Shown here in pieces: positions 61,739 to 64,000 of a stretch of 64,000 nt of DNA. The number at the start of each line of letters is the position of its first letter. Within the stretch, counting starts at the first letter, position 1. The notes under the pieces were generated by a model. That model worked only from the letters and a program-made list of their open reading frames with translations. It searched no databases and was not told the DNA's origin. The stretch lies in NCBI GenBank assembly GCA_965227445.1, contig OZ245751.1, forward strand, positions 2,728,001 through 2,792,000, in the 5' to 3' direction. Made by a program: the position numbers and the translations under genes. The DNA is from DT-110 sp030148525. GTDB taxonomy: Bacteria; Bacteroidota; Bacteroidia; Chitinophagales; Saprospiraceae.

Positions 61739-61766
61739 AAAGGGCCACCTGTACAGGTAGCCCTTT
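61739..61766 (-). terminator. Intrinsic terminator after the prolyl oligopeptidase gene
   Basis: AAAGGGCCACCTG (61739-61751) pairs with 61754-61766 at 12 of 13 positions around a 2-nt turn. On the minus strand TTTGTTCTTT follows. It lies 9 bp past the stop at 61776. Confidence 0.85.
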
Positions 61767-61775
61767 GTCGAATAA

Positions 61776-63920
61776 TTAGTTTTTCAAATAAGAAACCGGA
61801 GCATTCAAATTGTAAAGGGTAAACGCCCATTTATCGGTTTGTTGTTCGATGGTTTTAGTTGTAGAACTGGCACCGTGTCCTGAATTTGTATCAATCCGAA
61901 TCAGGGTTGGTTTATCACAGTTTTGCGCCTGTTGCAGGGCAGCGGCAAATTTGAAGCTGTGTGCGGGTACCACCCGGTCGTCGTGATCGGCCGTGGTCAC
62001 CATCGTCGCCGGATAGCAGGTACCTTCTTTAATATTGTGGTAGGGTGAATACCCTTTGAGGTACGCAAACATATCGGGATCATCATCGGCCGTACCGTAA
62101 TCGTAGGCCCAACCGGCTCCGGCGGTAAACTCGTGATAACGCAGCATATCCAAAACACCAACCGCCGGCAGAGCCACTTTCATGAGGTCGGGACGCTGCG
62201 TCATTACCGCACCGACCAATAGGCCGCCATTTGATCCCCCGTGCAGAGCCAGCTTTTCGGAACTCGTATATCCCTCGTCGATCAGGTACTCGGCGGCAGC
62301 GATGAAGTCATCGAACACATTCTGTTTGTTCATTTTTGTACCGGCTTGGTGCCACTTTTCGCCGTATTCACCACCACCGCGCAGATTGGGAACTGCATAA
62401 ACACCACCGTTCTCCAGCCAAATGATATTGGACACACTAAAGCTCGGGGTCAGACTGATGTTAAACCCGCCGTAGCCATAGAGCATAGTCGGATTCATCC
62501 CGTCCATAGATAAGCCCTTCTTGTGGGTTATCATCATGGGAATCTTCGTGCCATCTTTGGAGGTATAAAATACCTGCCTGGACACGAAATCGTCCGGGTC
62601 GAATTGTACGCCACTCTCTTTGTACACTGCCGATTCACCTGACTCCACATCGTAGGAGTAAATCGTACCCGGCTTGATATAACTGACAAAACTGTAGTAG
62701 AGGGTCTTCTGATCCCATTTACCTCCCAACCCGCCTACAGAGCCCTGTCCGGGCAAGTCAATCACGCGAACGAGGTTTCCTTCCAGGTCGATTTGCTCAA
62801 TGTAGGCCAGGGCATCTTTCAGGTAGCGGGCAAAAAAGTAGCCTCCGCCGGTGCCTGTACTAAGCGGCTCATCCCGTTCGGCAATGACGTCCTCCCAGTT
62901 GTCGGGCGTTGGGTTGGCAGCGTCGACCTTAACCAAACGGGAGTTCGGTGCATCCAGATCGGTCTGGATGTAGATGGTTTCTCCTTCGACGTGAACCACG
63001 GAGTGGTTATTATCAAAATTGGTTACCACCGGAAGGATGGGACTATCATCCCTGCGCAAATCCTTGATATACAACTCATTGCCAGAGGTTGAAACGGAGG
63101 CAGAAACCACCAGCCAGTTACCATCTTCACTTACGCCACCAAAGATGTAGCGACGTGGAGTTGCTTCCCCGCCGAAGACGAGTTCGTCGCTCGACTGAGG
63201 AGTTCCCAATTCATGGAAGTACAATTTGTGGTACTGCGTCATGGCCGACAATTCACTACCTTCAGGCTTGTCGTAAGAGCTGTAGAAAAACCCCTCATTC
63301 CCCTTCCAGGAAATGCCGCTGAATTTCACATCGCGGATGGTATCTCCTACCTGCTCCATAGTTTCAGTATCGATCACAATGATCTTTCGCCAGTCGGAGC
63401 CACCTTCAGAGATTGCATAGGCGGCTAAACTACCGTCGTCAGTAAAATTTAACCCCGCCAGTGAGGTGGTACCATCTTCCGAGAACGTATTGGGGTCGAG
63501 GAATACCTCCGGATCGCCACCTTCCTTTTGCCGGTATACGACGTATTGATTTTGCAGGCCATCGTTTTTATAGAAGTACGTATAGTCGCCTTCCGAAAAA
63601 GGAGCGCTATACTTTTCGTAGTTCCACAATTCCGTTAGCCGGTTTTGGATGGCCTCGCGAAAAGGAATCTGTTCCAGGTAATTAAAGGTCACCTCGTTTT
63701 GACGGCTTACCCAGTCCTCCGTATCGGCGGCCCGGTCGTCTTCCAGCCATCGGTAAGGGTCAGGGACAGCTTGGTTATGGTAGGTATCTACGACCCCTAC
63801 CGTTTTCGTCTCGGGGTAGTCTGATGTCATAGTTGGATCCAGTTGATCATCGGGTGTTTCGCTTTGGCAAGCTGCCAAAAACAGCGCGGCTAACATAGCC
63901 ACAGGATATAAACGTTTCAT
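61776..63920 (-). CDS. Prolyl oligopeptidase (S9A), lipoprotein
   Basis: The 714-residue protein has a lipobox (LAALFLAAC, cysteine 18), the S9 N-terminal region and propeller (DPYRWLEDDRAADTEDWV, about 55-480), and a C-terminal alpha/beta hydrolase. Catalytic residues are S563 in LHGGSNGGLLVGA, Asp near 645-648 in ADHDDRVVPAHSFKF and H682 in NSGHGAS. It cuts short peptides after proline and is placed in the envelope by the lipid anchor, probably facing the periplasm or outside. Size and spacing of the triad match the family. The last 80 bp of the window after its start codon hold nothing I recognise. Confidence 0.96.
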   Translation of the reverse strand: MKRLYPVAMLAALFLAACQSETPDDQLDPTMTSDYPETKTVGVVDTYHNQAVPDPYRWLEDDRAADTEDWVSRQNEVTFNYLEQIPFREAIQNRLTELWNYEKYSAPFSEGDYTYFYKNDGLQNQYVVYRQKEGGDPEVFLDPNTFSEDGTTSLAGLNFTDDGSLAAYAISEGGSDWRKIIVIDTETMEQVGDTIRDVKFSGISWKGNEGFFYSSYDKPEGSELSAMTQYHKLYFHELGTPQSSDELVFGGEATPRRYIFGGVSEDGNWLVVSASVSTSGNELYIKDLRRDDSPILPVVTNFDNNHSVVHVEGETIYIQTDLDAPNSRLVKVDAANPTPDNWEDVIAERDEPLSTGTGGGYFFARYLKDALAYIEQIDLEGNLVRVIDLPGQGSVGGLGGKWDQKTLYYSFVSYIKPGTIYSYDVESGESAVYKESGVQFDPDDFVSRQVFYTSKDGTKIPMMITHKKGLSMDGMNPTMLYGYGGFNISLTPSFSVSNIIWLENGGVYAVPNLRGGGEYGEKWHQAGTKMNKQNVFDDFIAAAEYLIDEGYTSSEKLALHGGSNGGLLVGAVMTQRPDLMKVALPAVGVLDMLRYHEFTAGAGWAYDYGTADDDPDMFAYLKGYSPYHNIKEGTCYPATMVTTADHDDRVVPAHSFKFAAALQQAQNCDKPTLIRIDTNSGHGASSTTKTIEQQTDKWAFTLYNLNAPVSYLKN

Positions 63921-64000
63921 GCGTGTTTTTGATTTAAATGTAGCATGAAGATGGGCATAAACCTTTTCGAAAAGTAAAATTATTCCAGGCCCAACCTCAC

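Overview
The window looks like chromosome of a marine Bacteroidota of the Saprospiria/Lewinella type. This is inferred from the sequence alone. Supporting signs are a SusC/SusD pair, two proteins with a type IX secretion (T9SS) C-terminal sorting domain, a giant SdrD-B/HYR-like/dockerin-like surface protein, a PorE-like TPR-PD40 protein, System I cytochrome c maturation genes with a Cys-type CcmE, and Bacteroidota -33/-7 promoters (TTG ... TAnnTTTG). I saw no tRNA, rRNA, CRISPR array, prophage or intact insertion sequence.

Layout. 0-5.5 kb (minus strand): a PorE-like envelope protein ending in two SPOR domains, a NarL-type response regulator, a surface protein with an S74 self-processing domain and T9SS tail, and the start of a TPR protein cut by the window edge. 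5.9-15 kb: MOSC protein, Tat-exported aminotransferase, AEC permease, UbiA prenyltransferase, DUF1573 lipoprotein, PolX-like PHP nuclease, amidase and FKBP lipoprotein. 15.4-21 kb: topA with a DUF3467 gene, a BioD/DRTGG protein and purB. 21-29.5 kb: sulfatase, serine hydrolase and a SusC/SusD uptake pair. 29.6-36.2 kb (minus): a tight rtcB - nucleotidyltransferase - small membrane protein - asparaginase-like cluster, then an M16 protease pair. 36.6-42.2 kb: YkuK-like protein, photolyase, membrane AraC regulator, small secreted protein and serine hydrolase. 42.4-49.9 kb: a 2472-residue surface protein. 50-57 kb: FtsE, an unknown secreted protein, nitrilase, ccmE, ccmF and a DUF2520 protein. 57-64 kb: two small proteins, a NupC-type nucleoside transporter with uridine kinase (uptake plus salvage), a DinB-like protein and a prolyl oligopeptidase.

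The most unusual content is between the genes. From 56.9 to 61.2 kb, four intergenic regions carry an element I do not recognise: hairpins with 21-bp arms and 32-34-nt loops, usually separated by a conserved spacer of about 101 bp, giving a period near 176 bp. Arm sequences differ between hairpins while pairing is kept. Four further repeat types are present: a 449-bp nested inverted repeat with seven stems (38.75-39.2 kb) and a shorter relative at 42.2 kb; CAGG...CCTG hairpins built of GAGGTTT heptamers; many other 7-nt-period arrays; and C-rich octamer tracts, one of which lies in frame inside a gene. A GGCTTTCGCCAAAAAG-like word also recurs across the window, mostly inside genes, in both orientations and in several reading frames.
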